A DNA stretch of 53,358 nucleotides from an uncultured Actinomycetes bacterium (GTDB taxonomy: Bacteria > Actinomycetota > Actinomycetes > Nanopelagicales > Nanopelagicaceae), in assembly GCA_903924485.1 (NCBI GenBank), contig CAIYBL010000084.1:1-53358 (forward strand), read 5' to 3'. A model generated the notes under the pieces. It saw nothing but the letters and a program-made list of their open reading frames with translations. It had not been told where the DNA came from and made no database searches. Of the stretch, positions 1-8,284 are shown piece by piece (the stretch's first letter is position 1; the number at the start of each line of letters is the position of its first letter). Made by a program: the position numbers and the translations under genes.

Positions 1-1674
1 CCATATCAAGTTAACCCAGATAATTTAGCGTTAAAGATTGCAGAATTAGTAAAAGACGGAAAAATCAAAGGTATTGCAGATGTGCGTGATGAAGGAAATG
101 AGCGCCTTGGGCAACGGCTAGTCGTTGTTCTACGCAATGATGCGATCCCTAAAGTGGTTCTCAATAATCTCTACAAACAGACCCAATTACAAGACACATT
201 CGGAGCCAATATGTTGGCTCTTGTAGATGGTGTTCCTCGCACCTTACGTTTGGATGAGTTTGTCCGGTACTACATAGATCACCAAGTAGAAGTGATTGTT
301 AGGCGCACCCAATATCGTTTAACTGAGAAAGAACGCCGCGCACATATCTTGCGCGGATATTTAAAGGCGTTAGATGCACTTGACGCGGTCATTGCATTAA
401 TCCGTGCAAGCACAACGCCAGAAGAAGCGCGCACAGGATTGATGAAGTTACTTGATGTTGACGAAATCCAGGCTAATGCAATCTTGGATATGCAACTTCG
501 TCGTATTGCCGCACTCGAGCGCCAAAAGATCAATGATGAGTACGACGGACTCATGACTGACATTGTTGAGTTGACTGCAATTCTGGCTAGCACTTCAAAA
601 CAGCGTGAAATAATTAGAGTTGAACTCTCTGAACTGGTTGCTAAGTACGGCGATGAGCGACGAACACAAATTGTTGCAAGCGAGGGAGACTTCTCCGCTG
701 AAGATCTAATTCCAGACCAAGAGGCTGTAGTTACAATCACACACAGCGGGTATTCAAAGCGCACTAAAGCCGATCTTTACCGCTCACAAAAGCGCGGAGG
801 AAAAGGCGTTAAAGGGGCAATGCTCAAACAAGATGATGTTGTCGATCATTTCTTTATCGCATCAACACATGATTGGTTGTTGTTCTTTACAAACCAGGGA
901 CGCGTCTACCGAGCAAAAGTTCACGAATTACCTGATGCCGGACGGGATGCTCGCGGCCAACACGTCGCCAACCTTTTGGCATTTAAGCCAGAGGAGCGCA
1001 TTGCTCAAGTTTTATCTATTAAGAATTATGAAGCTGCGCCTTACTTGGTGCTAGCTACAAAAAATGGTTTAGTGAAGAAGACGCCATTGAGTGAATACGA
1101 TTCACCACGAGCAGGTGGATTAATTGCAATAACTCTTAAGAGTGAAGATGAAGTTGTTAGTGCTTCACTTGTAGACGGAAAAGATGAACTTTTGTTAGTT
1201 TCTCAAAAAGGTATGGCAATGCGCTTTACCGCCGATGACGAATCCCTCCGCCCCATGGGCAGGTCCACCAGCGGTGTTATCGGAATGAAATTCCGGACAG
1301 GCGACATGCTTTTAACTATGGCGCGTATTAATTCTCAAGATTCAAATCTCTTGGTATTTACTGCCACTGACGGTGGATACGGCAAGAAAACTCCCCTTGA
1401 GGAGTATCGACTACAAGGGCGCGGGGGCATTGGGATTAAGGCTGCCAAGATCGATGAGGATTCTCGCGGTGTTCTTGTAAGCGCCTTGGTATTACGTGAC
1501 GAGGACGAGGTTCTTGCCATTACATCTGCTGGTACTGTTATGCGCACTCCAGCAGCCGAAGTACGCCAAACCGGGCGTGATTCGATGGGAGTTCGGCTAG
1601 TAAACCTCAGCGATGGGGTGCTGGTTGTTTCAGTCACTAAAAGCGCGGAGGTGGATTCAGCTGTAGAAAGCTGA
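1..1674 (+). CDS. gyrA: DNA gyrase subunit A, 3' part (5' end outside window)
   Basis: This is the C-terminal 557 residues of GyrA, the DNA breakage-reunion subunit of the type II topoisomerase that introduces negative supercoils. The reading frame is open from base 1, so the gene is cut by the window edge and the GTG at 82 is internal. The segment covers the end of the breakage-reunion core, the coiled-coil tower ([15 protein letters not shown]) and the six-bladed C-terminal DNA-wrapping beta-pinwheel. The GyrA-box, QKRGGKG at bases 787-807, separates gyrase from topoisomerase IV. The repeated blades (for example [28 protein letters not shown]) continue to a short acidic tail. Directly downstream are tRNA-Ile and tRNA-Ala, as in mycobacteria; the DUF3566 gene often found after gyrA in actinobacteria is not here. 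Identification is secure. Confidence 0.97.
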   Translation, partial: PYQVNPDNLALKIAELVKDGKIKGIADVRDEGNERLGQRLVVVLRNDAIPKVVLNNLYKQTQLQDTFGANMLALVDGVPRTLRLDEFVRYYIDHQVEVIVRRTQYRLTEKERRAHILRGYLKALDALDAVIALIRASTTPEEARTGLMKLLDVDEIQANAILDMQLRRIAALERQKINDEYDGLMTDIVELTAILASTSKQREIIRVELSELVAKYGDERRTQIVASEGDFSAEDLIPDQEAVVTITHSGYSKRTKADLYRSQKRGGKGVKGAMLKQDDVVDHFFIASTHDWLLFFTNQGRVYRAKVHELPDAGRDARGQHVANLLAFKPEERIAQVLSIKNYEAAPYLVLATKNGLVKKTPLSEYDSPRAGGLIAITLKSEDEVVSASLVDGKDELLLVSQKGMAMRFTADDESLRPMGRSTSGVIGMKFRTGDMLLTMARINSQDSNLLVFTATDGGYGKKTPLEEYRLQGRGGIGIKAAKIDEDSRGVLVSALVLRDEDEVLAITSAGTVMRTPAAEVRQTGRDSMGVRLVNLSDGVLVVSVTKSAEVDSAVES

Positions 1675-1732
1675 GCACAATTTCTCGTTTTGGGTCTAAC
1701 TCAACTTACCTGTAGCCTTACGCAGGTTTTCG

Positions 1733-1807
1733 GGGCCTTTAGCTCAGCCTGGTTAGAGCGCTTCCCTGATAAGGAAGAGGTCGGAGGTTCAAGTCCTCCA
1801 AGGCCCA
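1733..1807 (+). tRNA. tRNA-Ile (anticodon GAT)
   Basis: A complete cloverleaf can be folded. The 7-bp acceptor stem GGGCCTT pairs with AAGGCCC, the D-arm is GCTC/GAGC, the anticodon stem CTTCC/GGAAG holds loop CTGATAA, and the T-arm GGAGG/CCTCC holds TTCAAGT. The discriminator is A1807 and CCA is not encoded. It lies 58 bases after gyrA and 14 bases before tRNA-Ala, probably as a two-tRNA transcript. Confidence 0.97.
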
Positions 1808-1821
1808 CTCCCGTTAACCAC

Positions 1822-1894
1822 GGGGACTTAGCTCAATTGGTAGAGCACCGCCTTTGCAAGGCGGGGGTTAGGGGTTCGATTCCCCTAGTCTCCA
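1822..1894 (+). tRNA. tRNA-Ala (anticodon TGC)
   Basis: Acceptor stem GGGGACT pairs with AGTCTCC (one G-T wobble). The D-arm is GCTC/GAGC, the anticodon stem CCGCC/GGCGG holds loop TTTGCAA, and the T-arm AGGGG/CCCCT holds TTCGATT. The discriminator is A1894 and CCA is not encoded. A strong terminator follows after two bases. Confidence 0.97.
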
Positions 1895-1896
1895 CA

Positions 1897-1926
1897 AAAG
1901 CACCCAAAGAAATTTGGGTGCTTTTT
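1897..1926 (+). terminator. Rho-independent terminator of the tRNA-Ile/tRNA-Ala unit
   Basis: The stem GCACCCAAA pairs perfectly with TTTGGGTGC around a GAAA tetraloop and is followed by five T residues. Flanking A residues extend the stem by pairing with the T-run. Its position just after tRNA-Ala makes it the end of that transcript. Confidence 0.9.
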
Positions 1927-2034
1927 ATTGCCCGTAATCGAATAGACCCAGAACACCCATCACTACGCTATTTTAGTGAAGTCATCAGGAGCCGCGAAAT
2001 GTGCCCTAATAATTTATAGAAATCGGAAGTAACT

Positions 2035-2838
2035 ATGAATGATTTAAAAGGGCGAAGAGCACTTATTACCGGCTCATATCAAGGAATTGGCTTAGGGATT
2101 GCAATCGCATTAGCCCAAGAAGGTTGTGACGTAGTTTTACATGGCCTTGCCGATCAAGCAACGATCGATAGCGCAGTATCTGCAGTGCAAGCGGCAGGGG
2201 CTGCAAAGGTTGAAACCTTTGTCTCGGATTTACGAGATTGCGCAGCGACAGAAGATCTCATAAAAACAATTCTTAGTAGCGGACCAATTGACATTTTATG
2301 TAATAACGCAGGAATTCAATTCACGGCGCCAACCGCGCAAATGCCACGAAGTAAATGGGATGACATAGTCGGGATTAACCTTTCTTCAGTTTTCGACACC
2401 ATGCGCTTACTCTTGCCACAAATGGCGCAACGAGGATATGGACGTGTTATTAATGTCGCCTCAGTTCATGGCTTGGTTGCCTCTGTTGCCAAAGCTCCTT
2501 ATGTTGCTGCCAAACATGGAGTCATCGGAATGACGCGAGTTGTAGCGCTGGAATATGCAGAGACGGGCAGCAAGGAATCCGGTGGAGTCACCATCAATGC
2601 GATATGTCCTGGATTTGTTGAAACCGCACTTATTGAATCACAAATACAAGAACGTGTCGCAAAATTCAATGGCGATCGGACCGCAGGAATCGCTGATCTA
2701 CTCTCGGAAAAGCAACCTTCCAAACGGATGTCCACACCCGAAGACATAGGCCAAGTTGCGCTTTTCCTCTGCTCTAAAGCCGCCCACAACATCACTGGCG
2801 CTGCCATCCCTGTAGATGGTGGCTGGACCTCTCAATAA
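2035..2838 (+). CDS. Short-chain dehydrogenase, probable D-3-hydroxybutyrate dehydrogenase
   Basis: A 267-residue classical SDR that would interconvert D-3-hydroxybutyrate and acetoacetate with NAD in the cytosol. The Rossmann motif TGSYQGIG is at residues 12-19, NNAG at about 90-93, and the catalytic Ser143, Tyr156 and Lys160 are all present. The assignment to 3-hydroxybutyrate dehydrogenase rather than a general FabG-like SDR rests on the C-terminal region: the loop after NAICPGFVETALIESQI, then KQPSKRMSTPEDIG and the ending TGAAIPVDGGWTSQ, which match that family closely. ATG at 2035 is preceded by a GGAAG ribosome site. The gene stands alone between the tRNA terminator and the cyclophilin gene. 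No polyhydroxybutyrate or CoA-transferase genes are nearby, so the physiological substrate is inferred. Confidence 0.8.
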   Translation: MNDLKGRRALITGSYQGIGLGIAIALAQEGCDVVLHGLADQATIDSAVSAVQAAGAAKVETFVSDLRDCAATEDLIKTILSSGPIDILCNNAGIQFTAPTAQMPRSKWDDIVGINLSSVFDTMRLLLPQMAQRGYGRVINVASVHGLVASVAKAPYVAAKHGVIGMTRVVALEYAETGSKESGGVTINAICPGFVETALIESQIQERVAKFNGDRTAGIADLLSEKQPSKRMSTPEDIGQVALFLCSKAAHNITGAAIPVDGGWTSQ

Positions 2839-2954
2839 CTCTCAACCATTAGCCTTAAGAACTTCCCAATTGAGTGGTAGTGAGCTGAATGTTGTAAAGT
2901 AGGGCCATTGCGTTATCACGACTACTAATCTTTAATACCTATCGAAAGGCCATC

Positions 2955-3464
2955 ATGTCTACTGCAACCTTGCACACCTCATCGGGCGACATCATTATCG
3001 AGTTGTTCCCGAATCACGCTCCAAAGACAGTGGCTAACTTTGTTGAATTAGCAACAGGTGCACGTGAGTGGACAGATCCTCGTGATGGCAAGAAAAGCAC
3101 AGCCAATCTTTATGACGGCACTGTCTTTCACCGTGTTATCGAGGGTTTCATGATTCAAGGTGGAGACCCACTTGGCCGCGGAACTGGCGGACCTGGTTAT
3201 CGCTTCGCAGATGAATTCCACGGCGAATTAGTTTTTGACCGTCCATACATTTTAGCAATGGCCAATTCTGGACCAGGAACAAACGGGTCACAATTTTTCA
3301 TCACACTCGCTCCAACAACATGGCTTAATCGCAAGCACACAATTTTTGGTGAAGTAAAAGATAAGGCAAGCCAAGGCGTTGTTGACGCAATCGGTCAGGC
3401 TAAGACCGATGCCCAAGATCGTCCCGCGACACCGATAACGATTAACTCAGTCACCATCGCGTGA
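2955..3464 (+). CDS. Cyclophilin-type peptidyl-prolyl cis-trans isomerase
   Basis: A 169-residue single-domain cyclophilin that catalyses cis-trans isomerisation of Xaa-Pro bonds. Family motifs run in order: [10 protein letters not shown], the active-site segment [20 protein letters not shown] (catalytic Arg after FH, and the FMIQGGD block), [16 protein letters not shown], and TIFGEV. No signal peptide is visible, so it is cytoplasmic. ATG 2955 has a GAAAGG site nine bases upstream. The next gene (rhomboid) starts inside this stop codon, so the two are translationally coupled. A cyclophilin (ppiA) occupies the same place between gyrA and crgA in Mycobacterium. Confidence 0.95.
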   Translation: MSTATLHTSSGDIIIELFPNHAPKTVANFVELATGAREWTDPRDGKKSTANLYDGTVFHRVIEGFMIQGGDPLGRGTGGPGYRFADEFHGELVFDRPYILAMANSGPGTNGSQFFITLAPTTWLNRKHTIFGEVKDKASQGVVDAIGQAKTDAQDRPATPITINSVTIA

Positions 3465-4015
3465 AACGTACAGCCACAAACCTCTTAATCACCGTAATCT
3501 GCGGTTTCTATTTACTGCAGTTACTTATTCCATCGCTGCAAGAAAAGCTCTTCCTTATCAATAAGGCAGCTTTTGCTGATGGAACTATTCACGGTGTCGG
3601 AACTGGTGAGTGGTATCGCTTGCTTACAGTTGCTCTTATCCATGGCGGCCTGTTGCACTTAGGTTTCAATATGTACGCGCTGTTAATTCTAGGAAATCCG
3701 ATTGAACAAGCTTTCGGACGAAATAAATTTCTCATCATTTTCATCTTTTCATTGATTACAGGCTCATTGGCTTCCTTGGCTCTCAATGCAAGTAATCAAC
3801 CATCAGTTGGCGCCTCTGGCGCAATCTTCGGGCTTTTTGGGGCGTTGCTTATTTCGGGCCGCAGAATCGGAGTGGATGTAAAAAGCATCGCAGTCATTAT
3901 CGGAATTAACTTCGCGATGAGTTTTGTATTACATGGAATTGATTGGCACGCCCACCTAGGTGGACTCATAGGTGGAGCGCTGATCTCTAAGGTTCTGTTG
4001 CGCAAAAAGGTTTAA
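3461..4015 (+). CDS. Rhomboid family intramembrane serine protease
   Basis: A 184-residue polytopic membrane protein of the rhomboid family, which cleaves substrates within the membrane. Six hydrophobic segments are visible. The catalytic serine lies in GASGAIFG (Ser119), the partner histidine in [10 protein letters not shown] (His165), and HLGFN with Asn70 matches the oxyanion-hole HxxxN motif. All catalytic elements are therefore intact. Translation starts at GTG 3461, overlapping the cyclophilin stop by four bases (GTGA). Substrates cannot be inferred from the neighbourhood. Confidence 0.9.
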   Translation: MKRTATNLLITVICGFYLLQLLIPSLQEKLFLINKAAFADGTIHGVGTGEWYRLLTVALIHGGLLHLGFNMYALLILGNPIEQAFGRNKFLIIFIFSLITGSLASLALNASNQPSVGASGAIFGLFGALLISGRRIGVDVKSIAVIIGINFAMSFVLHGIDWHAHLGGLIGGALISKVLLRKKV

Positions 4016-4016
4016 C

Positions 4017-4038
4017 TTATCCACAGGAGTTATCCACC
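4017..4038 (+). promoter_or_regulatory. Two closely spaced DnaA-box-like sequences
   Basis: TTATCCACA at 4017-4025 is an exact consensus DnaA box, and TTATCCACC at 4030-4038 differs in one base. Both face the same way with a 13-base centre spacing. They lie in the 48-base gap between the convergent rhomboid and crgA genes. A small dyad (TCCAC-CAT-GTGGA, 4033-4045) overlaps the second box. Function is inferred only. Confidence 0.45.
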
Positions 4039-4063
4039 ATGTGGAGGAATTACAACGGTGTAA

Positions 4064-4321
4064 TTAGCGCCATTTCGTAGCGAGTGAGAAACCAACACCA
4101 ATGAAGGCAAAGCCCACGACCATGTTCCAGGCGCCAATGCCAGGAATTGGATAGTTGGTTGAGGTTACATAAAAGACCACAATCCACGCTAAACCAATGA
4201 GAAAACCGCTCACCATGACAGGTGCAAGCCAGCGAGGACTCTCTGTTGGCAAGGAGACCGGATGAAGAATGTCGGCCGGGATTACAGGCTTATCTTTTTT
4301 GCGCAATTTCGACTTTGGCAT
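4064..4321 (-). CDS. crgA: Cell division protein CrgA
   Basis: An 85-residue protein of the CrgA family, a small two-helix membrane protein of actinobacteria that takes part in septum formation and interacts with FtsZ and penicillin-binding proteins. The start MPKSKLRKK is the family's usual beginning, so ATG 4321 is chosen over a GTG eight codons upstream. After a short basic cytoplasmic tail come two membrane segments (about residues 34-55 and 62-80) joined by the conserved loop containing TNYPIPGIGAWN. The position between a rhomboid gene and a trpG/pabA-type gene, near pknB, matches the mycobacterial arrangement. Confidence 0.93.
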   Translation of the reverse strand: MPKSKLRKKDKPVIPADILHPVSLPTESPRWLAPVMVSGFLIGLAWIVVFYVTSTNYPIPGIGAWNMVVGFAFIGVGFSLATKWR

Positions 4322-4405
4322 AGTGCAGAGGGTAACACGGGCCAAGGGGTCTTAGCCAAAGGCTTTTCAGCGCATAAATAGCAACGGATAGTACAGACTT
4401 AGGCC

Positions 4406-5035
4406 ATGCCTGCACGCAAAATCCTGGTCATCGATAACTATGACTCCTTTGTTTTCAATTTGGTCCAATATCTTGGCCAACTAGGGGCGCAGTGCACCGT
4501 GGTCCGCAACGATGAAATTGGTGTTGAAGAGGCTGACAAATATGACGGAGTGCTTATATCTCCAGGGCCTGGCACTCCTGAGCGAGCCGGCATCAGTGTG
4601 GAGATGGTCAAATATTGCGCAAAGAAAAAGATTCCGCTTTTCGGAGTATGTCTAGGACACCAAGCGATCGGTGTTGCTTATGGAGCCACTGTTTCTCAAG
4701 CACCGGAATTACTTCATGGCAAAACTTCACAAGTACATCACCAAAACATTGGTGTTTTAAAAGATATCCCTTCACCTTTTCAAGCAACGAGATATCACTC
4801 ATTAGCTGTAGAGAGATCGACACTTCCTCCGGAAATTGAAATCACAAGCGAAACTGATTCTGGTGTTGTGATGTCGATGCGCCACAAAACATTGTCTATA
4901 GAAGGCGTGCAGTTTCACCCAGAGTCAGTACTCACCGAACACGGTCATCACATGTTAGCTAACTGGCTTAATGAATGTGGAGACCCATCCGCATTAAACA
5001 AAGCGGTCGGTCTTTCACCAGTTGTCGGAAGGTAG
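4406..5035 (+). CDS. pabA: Glutamine amidotransferase, anthranilate/aminodeoxychorismate synthase component II
   Basis: A 209-residue class I glutamine amidotransferase that releases ammonia from glutamine for a chorismate-using partner (TrpE or PabB). The triad is present: Cys82 in GVCLGHQ, and His171 and Glu173 in QFHPES. The N-terminal signature ILVIDNYDSFVFNLVQYL and the oxyanion block SPGPGTPE are typical. Sequence alone does not settle whether it serves tryptophan or folate synthesis, because the partner subunit is not in the window. The same gene (called trpG or pabA) sits beside pknB in Mycobacterium. It is divergent from crgA and convergent with pknB, whose stop lies two bases away. 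No clear ribosome site precedes ATG 4406. Confidence 0.9.
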   Translation: MPARKILVIDNYDSFVFNLVQYLGQLGAQCTVVRNDEIGVEEADKYDGVLISPGPGTPERAGISVEMVKYCAKKKIPLFGVCLGHQAIGVAYGATVSQAPELLHGKTSQVHHQNIGVLKDIPSPFQATRYHSLAVERSTLPPEIEITSETDSGVVMSMRHKTLSIEGVQFHPESVLTEHGHHMLANWLNECGDPSALNKAVGLSPVVGR

Positions 5036-5037
5036 TT

Positions 5038-6582
5038 TTACGGCGCTTTGTTAACGGTGATTGTTACTGAAGATCCGATTGTGTGAGTACTACCTGCTTC
5101 AGGGGCCTGAGCTAAAACAATTCCAATTGCTTGATTTGGATCATAAGCTTCTATCTCATTAACAAGGAAACCTGCTTGTACAAGTTCGGTGCGCGCTTGA
5201 ATTCCATCAACACCAACAAGAGCAGGAACCTCAATGTCTCCGCTTGCGATTTGAAGTGCAACTCCACTGCCTGCGGCTATTACAGATCCTCCGACAGGGT
5301 CTACCTGCAAGACGGTTCCTTGTGGTTTATCAGAAGGAACAGCATTCGTTTGTGCAATTACCAACCCTGCTGCGGTCAAACTGGCGCGGGCATCAATAAG
5401 TAACATTCCCACTAAATCAAGGGGAACTGTTGCATCACCCGGACCGTCAGAAAGTGTGAGGATTACACCGGAATTCTTCTTCACCATTGAAGTTGGTAGC
5501 GGAACTTGGCTTGCTACACGATCTTTAGGTATGTGCCCATCGTGAGAGTGTTGAATAGTTACCGTATAACCAACCAACAACGACCGAGCTTCTGATTCCG
5601 TAAGTCCAACAACGTTCGGCAAAGATGAAAGAACGTTTAATTGCGTGGTACCTGTCTTGGCGATTCCAAAGGCAAGCCCTCCACCCAACGCAATCACCAA
5701 AGTTGCAATAAGCACGAGACGTCCGCGGTTAACGGGCTTGCGCGCGATCTTTGTCTTCACAACTTGTCCAGCACGAAGTTTTCGCACATCAGAGAGCATT
5801 TCTGCCGCGCTCTGATATCGGTCGATAGGTTTCTTCGCCAGCGCAACCGCCAACAAAATGTTTATGCCTTCAGGCAACTCTGGGTTTAAAGAACTCGGTT
5901 TAATAAAGTCACCAGATACGTGCTGGAATGCAATAGATACTGGAGTATCTCCAGTGTAGGGAGGGCGTCCAGTAAGTATTTCAAACAACAAGCAGCCGAG
6001 TGAGTAAATATCACTTCGATAATCCGCGCTCTCACCCATTGCTTGTTCAGGCGAGAGATACTGCGCAGTACCAACAATGTTCCACGTACTTGTAAGGGTC
6101 GCACCAATGTCGTCCAGAGCGCGAGCAATTCCAAAATCCATAACCTTCACATCGCCCTGATCGGTGATCATGACGTTGGCTGGCTTAATATCTCGGTGAA
6201 CAATTCCTCGCTCGTGAGAATATTCGAGGGCGGCTAAAACACCCTCTGCTATCTCTAGTGCGCGATCCAATGGCAGCTTCTCGCCTTTGTGAATAAGTTC
6301 TCGCAGGGTGTGTCCAGAAACTAATTCCATAACAATGTAAGGCGCAGGCACTTCGCCGGAATCATAAACAGCAACAATTCCGGGATGATTTAATCCAGCC
6401 GCAGCCAGTGCTTCTTTTCTAAAGCGGGCAACAAAGGAAGGGTCACGCGCCAGATCACTTCGTAATACTTTTATCGCAACTTGTCGAGAAAGTCGTTGAT
6501 CTTGGGCAGCATAGACATCGGCCATACCGCCAGTACCGATCATCTCACCAAGTTTGTAACGATCCCCAAGAAGGTCTTTCAT
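5038..6582 (-). CDS. pknB: Serine/threonine protein kinase with three PASTA domains (PknB type)
   Basis: A 514-residue membrane receptor kinase controlling growth and cell-wall synthesis in actinobacteria. The kinase domain covers about residues 8-270, with glycine loop GTGGMADVY, Lys38 in VAIK, catalytic HRDIKPANV (Asp131) and DFG (149-151). Activation-loop Thr164 and Thr166 lie before GTAQYLSPEQ. A basic juxtamembrane stretch precedes one membrane helix (about 288-306). Three extracellular PASTA repeats follow (about 320-380, 385-449, 452-514), which in the family bind muropeptides or lipid II. Mycobacterial PknB has four. The gene overlaps pstP by four bases (ATGA), so kinase and opposing phosphatase are co-translated. 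Confidence 0.96.
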   Translation of the reverse strand: MKDLLGDRYKLGEMIGTGGMADVYAAQDQRLSRQVAIKVLRSDLARDPSFVARFRKEALAAAGLNHPGIVAVYDSGEVPAPYIVMELVSGHTLRELIHKGEKLPLDRALEIAEGVLAALEYSHERGIVHRDIKPANVMITDQGDVKVMDFGIARALDDIGATLTSTWNIVGTAQYLSPEQAMGESADYRSDIYSLGCLLFEILTGRPPYTGDTPVSIAFQHVSGDFIKPSSLNPELPEGINILLAVALAKKPIDRYQSAAEMLSDVRKLRAGQVVKTKIARKPVNRGRLVLIATLVIALGGGLAFGIAKTGTTQLNVLSSLPNVVGLTESEARSLLVGYTVTIQHSHDGHIPKDRVASQVPLPTSMVKKNSGVILTLSDGPGDATVPLDLVGMLLIDARASLTAAGLVIAQTNAVPSDKPQGTVLQVDPVGGSVIAAGSGVALQIASGDIEVPALVGVDGIQARTELVQAGFLVNEIEAYDPNQAIGIVLAQAPEAGSTHTIGSSVTITVNKAP

Positions 6583-7373
6583 ATCGCTGCACCAAGAAAA
6601 GTTGCAGAATGATCCTTCAAGGAGCCCATTTGAATATCCGCTATAAGAACCGTGACATTATCGGGCGCTCCTAATGCATATGCGGCATCAACTAGAAAAG
6701 TTAATGAATCCTCACGGTTTTCAATTTTCAAACCGTTTTTGATTTCTTTTTCACTCACAACAGATGAGAGACCATCGCTACATAAAAGATAGCGATCACC
6801 GGGTTCGACCTCATAAACCATTAACGCTGGCGCTAGGAGCCCTTCACCCATGATTGCTTGCGTGAGTAGTGAGCGTTGTGGATGTTCGCGAGCTTCACTA
6901 ATAGAAAGAGTGCCCTGATCCAAAAGTTCTTGTAACACTGTGTGGTCACGACTCAATTGCATCAAATCATTACCTCGAAGGCGATAACAACGCGAATCAC
7001 CCACATGAAGTAGCCCGACATTTTCGCCATTGTTATACAACATCAAGGCGCTCAGTGTTGTTCCCATTCCAGTGAGGTCACTGTCTTCGGAAGCTACGCG
7101 TCCAACTTCTGCATCAATATCATGCAATGAATTAAGCAATAGATCCTCTGCGGAATCAGGATCTATTCCAGCCCCGTCCAAAATTACACATAACTGCGAA
7201 AGAGATTTGATTGCACTGGCAGAGGCGACTTCGCCGCCAGCATGCCCACCCATTCCATCAGCAACCGCAAGAAGATGAGGATGTACTAGCGCAGAGTCTT
7301 CATTTCCTGAACGCACTAAACCAACAACCGATCGCGCGGAAGTGGAAAATAACGACTCTGATTTAGACGACAC
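6579..7373 (-). CDS. pstP: PP2C-type serine/threonine phosphatase (PstP/Stp)
   Basis: A 264-residue PPM/PP2C phosphatase expected to dephosphorylate PknB and its targets. Metal-binding aspartates are seen in VADGMGGHAGGE, in CSDGLSS and in the C-terminal APDNVTVL; HVGDSRCYRL and RDHT complete the family pattern. Mycobacterial PstP is about twice as long and has a transmembrane helix and extracellular domain. This protein ends after the catalytic domain and should be soluble. It starts at GTG 7373 with a strong GGGGAGAG site just upstream. It is the first gene of a two-gene unit with pknB; rodA, pbpA and pknA, which separate the pair in many actinobacteria, are missing here. Confidence 0.93.
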   Translation of the reverse strand: MSSKSESLFSTSARSVVGLVRSGNEDSALVHPHLLAVADGMGGHAGGEVASASAIKSLSQLCVILDGAGIDPDSAEDLLLNSLHDIDAEVGRVASEDSDLTGMGTTLSALMLYNNGENVGLLHVGDSRCYRLRGNDLMQLSRDHTVLQELLDQGTLSISEAREHPQRSLLTQAIMGEGLLAPALMVYEVEPGDRYLLCSDGLSSVVSEKEIKNGLKIENREDSLTFLVDAAYALGAPDNVTVLIADIQMGSLKDHSATFLGAAI

Positions 7374-7465
7374 ACTCTCCCCTTACGAGATCTATTGGGT
7401 AATCGAATCTGTGAGCGTAAGCCTAATGGTGCTAATCTTTGGCAAGTCTTACACATTGGAAGATC

Positions 7466-7548
7466 GCGTGAGTGGCGGAACGGCAGACGCGCACGGTTCA
7501 GGTCCGTGTACTCGCAAGGGTGTGGGGGTTCAAATCCCCTCTCGCGCA
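7466..7548 (+). tRNA. tRNA-Leu (anticodon CAG)
   Basis: A class II tRNA with a long variable arm. Acceptor GCGTGAG pairs with CTCGCGC (one T-G wobble), the anticodon stem CACGG/CCGTG encloses TTCAGGT, and T-arm GGGG/CCCC encloses TTCAAAT. Discriminator A7548; CCA is not encoded. In Mycobacterium a tRNA-Leu also closes the pknB-pstP-fha cluster. The next gene's ATG begins only one base after the tRNA 3' end. Confidence 0.96.
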
Positions 7549-7549
7549 C

Positions 7550-8281
7550 ATGAAAAGTAACCACAAACTAAGCACGCCGAAAATCTATGCCCATCGCGGG
7601 GCCTCCTATGATTTTCCAGAACATACCCTTGCCGCGTATATGGCTGGGATTGAACAAGGGGCTGACGGATTTGAGTGCGACCTTCGCCTAACTAAGGACT
7701 CAGTCCCAATCTTGTGGCACGACGCAACTATGGACAGAACCGCTGGTTGCTCAGGAACTATTGCCGCACTCACCTATGAAGAGATATTTGAACGCTACCC
7801 ACAGGTTATGCGCCTGGATGAATTCCTAACCTTGGCAATCACTCAACGAAAAGATCTTGCTCTTGAAACAAAGCATCCCGTTGCCACAAGTAGAGAGGTA
7901 GAGGCCGTCCTGGCAAAGGAACTCATTTCGCGACAAACAGAGATCCTCGCATCAGGAATTGAAATATCAGTGATGTCTTTTTCCTGGCTGGCTATTGAAA
8001 GTGTTCATCGCTCCATGCCAGATATAAATACGGTCATGTTGCTGGGTTCACTCAGAGCCAAAAAACGCAGACGGTTCACTTCTGCTCAAACAATTGGTCC
8101 AGATATTGAAATGATCAAATCTCGACCAGAATTTATTACTGATGCCAAGAATGATGGAAAACGACTCTTTGTTTGGACAGTGGACGAAGCCGCTGATGTT
8201 GAATTTTGCGCCCAAAATGGCGCTGATGTCGTGATTACCAATAAACCGGCTCAAGCGCGGAAGGTGCTCGGCTATCCTTAA
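7550..8281 (+). CDS. Glycerophosphodiester phosphodiesterase
   Basis: A 243-residue GDPD-family enzyme that hydrolyses glycerophosphodiesters to glycerol-3-phosphate and an alcohol. Hallmarks are YAHRGASYDFPEHT (catalytic His and Arg near residue 14), GFECDLRLTKD with the metal-binding Glu and Asp, and LWHDATMDRT (second catalytic His). The C-terminus has FVWTVDEAADVEF and NGADVVITNKP. There is no signal peptide, so it is cytoplasmic. The only sensible start is ATG 7550, one base beyond tRNA-Leu. An upstream in-frame extension would run through the tRNA. No Shine-Dalgarno sequence can be separated from the tRNA, implying leaderless or tRNA-processed translation. pheA follows after three bases. 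Confidence 0.9.
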   Translation: MKSNHKLSTPKIYAHRGASYDFPEHTLAAYMAGIEQGADGFECDLRLTKDSVPILWHDATMDRTAGCSGTIAALTYEEIFERYPQVMRLDEFLTLAITQRKDLALETKHPVATSREVEAVLAKELISRQTEILASGIEISVMSFSWLAIESVHRSMPDINTVMLLGSLRAKKRRRFTSAQTIGPDIEMIKSRPEFITDAKNDGKRLFVWTVDEAADVEFCAQNGADVVITNKPAQARKVLGYP

Positions 8282-8284
8282 CCA

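Noticed and set aside
279-764. 161-codon frame antisense to gyrA
   Set aside because: Serine- and arginine-rich shadow of the gyrA frame, without ribosome site or family features. The same holds for the long antisense frames at 22140-22595 and 26292-26624.
1690-2019. Open frame spanning both tRNAs and the terminator
   Set aside because: Its codons are the tRNA sequences themselves; overlap with two secure tRNAs and a terminator rules out a real gene.
7316-7564. Open frames on both strands across tRNA-Leu
   Set aside because: They lie over a well-folded tRNA and the pstP start region, and no protein motif is visible.
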